64,000 nucleotides of DNA from Gloeothece verrucosa PCC 7822 (lineage in GTDB: Bacteria > Cyanobacteriota > Cyanobacteriia > Cyanobacteriales > Microcystaceae): contig NC_014533.1 in the NCBI RefSeq assembly GCF_000147335.1, positions 744,001 to 808,000 of the forward strand, written 5' to 3'. The notes beneath the pieces are model-generated. The model had not been told where the DNA came from, ran no database searches, and was given only the letters and a program-made list of their open reading frames with translations. The translations under genes were made by a program, and so were the position numbers. Below are positions 63,806-64,000 of this stretch, piece after piece (position 1 is the first letter of the stretch; each line of letters starts with the position of its first letter).

Positions 63806-64000
63806 ATTAATCATTTGCAACGACTTAGGATAACATTAAAACAACAACCAGAATTAGCAACAGCACTGACTAATATTATAAGTACGCCAAATCCTGCTCA
63901 ACTGGAGCCTACTTTAACGTACAAGTTAAGCAGTCTAGGATTGATTAAGCTGTTGGGTAATAAAGCTAGTCCAAGCTGTGAGTTATATCGGCTGTATTTT
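63806..64000 (+). CDS. AAA-like (AAA_35-type) ATPase, C-terminal part, runs off the window
   Basis: The frame from the element border reads NHLQRLRITLKQQPELATALTN, then LEPTLTYKLSSLGLIKLLGNKASPSCELYRLYF at the window edge. This phrase is typical of the end of cyanobacterial 'AAA-like domain' proteins. The N-terminal ATPase part is not present to the left of the element, so the gene is 5'-truncated. Confidence 0.65.
   Translation, partial: MNHLQRLRITLKQQPELATALTNIISTPNPAQLEPTLTYKLSSLGLIKLLGNKASPSCELYRLYF

Larger units (their letters stand above)
62239..63806. mobile_element. decayed element with inverted ends and three palindromes
   Basis: GGACTTTGGACAAAAGGAAA at 62239 reappears inverted at 63785-63803. 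Inside each end stands a palindrome TTAGCGTAA-n3-TTACGCTAA (62264-62284; 63758-63778), and a third copy lies at 63230-63250 between the two broken genes. It contains a transposase pseudogene (-) and a small broken passenger gene (+). Confidence 0.65.

Overview
The window is cyanobacterial. It is AT-rich, carries the HIP1 octamer GCGATCGC at several places between about 10 and 45 kb (for example 10934, 17315, 20198, 34285, 44723), and holds families typical of cyanobacteria: an Rcp1-like response regulator, Csp-like copper-binding, DUF1622, DUF2231, DUF2795 and HPP proteins, and an AAA-like ATPase. A TraG/VirD4 coupling protein, a plasmid-type replisome gene set, a toxin-antitoxin pair, several mobile elements and many broken genes suggest a large plasmid, or a plasmid-like island, of a Cyanothece/Gloeothece-type unicellular species. 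The genus is inference.

1-11.4 kb is a replication and transfer region: a family A DNA polymerase whose frame changes at a run of nine A, a coupling protein, a three-gene two-component cluster, a PIN toxin-antitoxin pair, a clamp-loader pseudogene that joins remnants of dnaX and (probably) holA, and an intact dnaN with a long N-terminal extension.

11.4-46.2 kb is a stress and carbohydrate island. It holds a frameshifted molybdopterin oxidoreductase and partner, two HPP proteins, DUF2254, DUF389, MscS and an ion channel, two glycine-zipper stress proteins, a BON lipoprotein, a copper-binding four-helix protein, a TPR protein, a truncated cyclopropane synthase, and a carbohydrate set (GH31, GH15, GMC oxidoreductase, gluconolactonase, two short-chain dehydrogenases, Zn-alcohol dehydrogenase, DoxX). 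Together these could hydrolyse glucans and oxidise the sugars released. A recurrent AT-rich motif (CTTAAGATAGATGTTTT-like) lies upstream of several of these genes. An ISL3 element and a small MITE-like repeat break up the right end.

46.2-62.2 kb is phage-derived or mobile: an SPP1 gp7-like minor head protein, a BRO antirepressor, XRE regulators, HNH endonuclease, J-domain protein, many small unknown genes with hairpins between them, an IS630-type element that sits at the start codon of a secreted-protein gene, a decayed Tn7-like transposon with a TnsA-TnsB fusion, and a lone TnpB. A two-gene cassette next to a divergent XRE gene occurs twice (47.6-48.2 and 60.5-61.1 kb).

62.2-64 kb is a decayed element with matching inverted ends and three near-identical palindromes. 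It abuts the C-terminal part of an AAA-like ATPase that runs off the window.

Single-base frameshifts are common, several of them losses in G/C runs. Decay and sequencing error cannot be told apart from the sequence alone. No CRISPR array, cas gene, tRNA or rRNA was seen.
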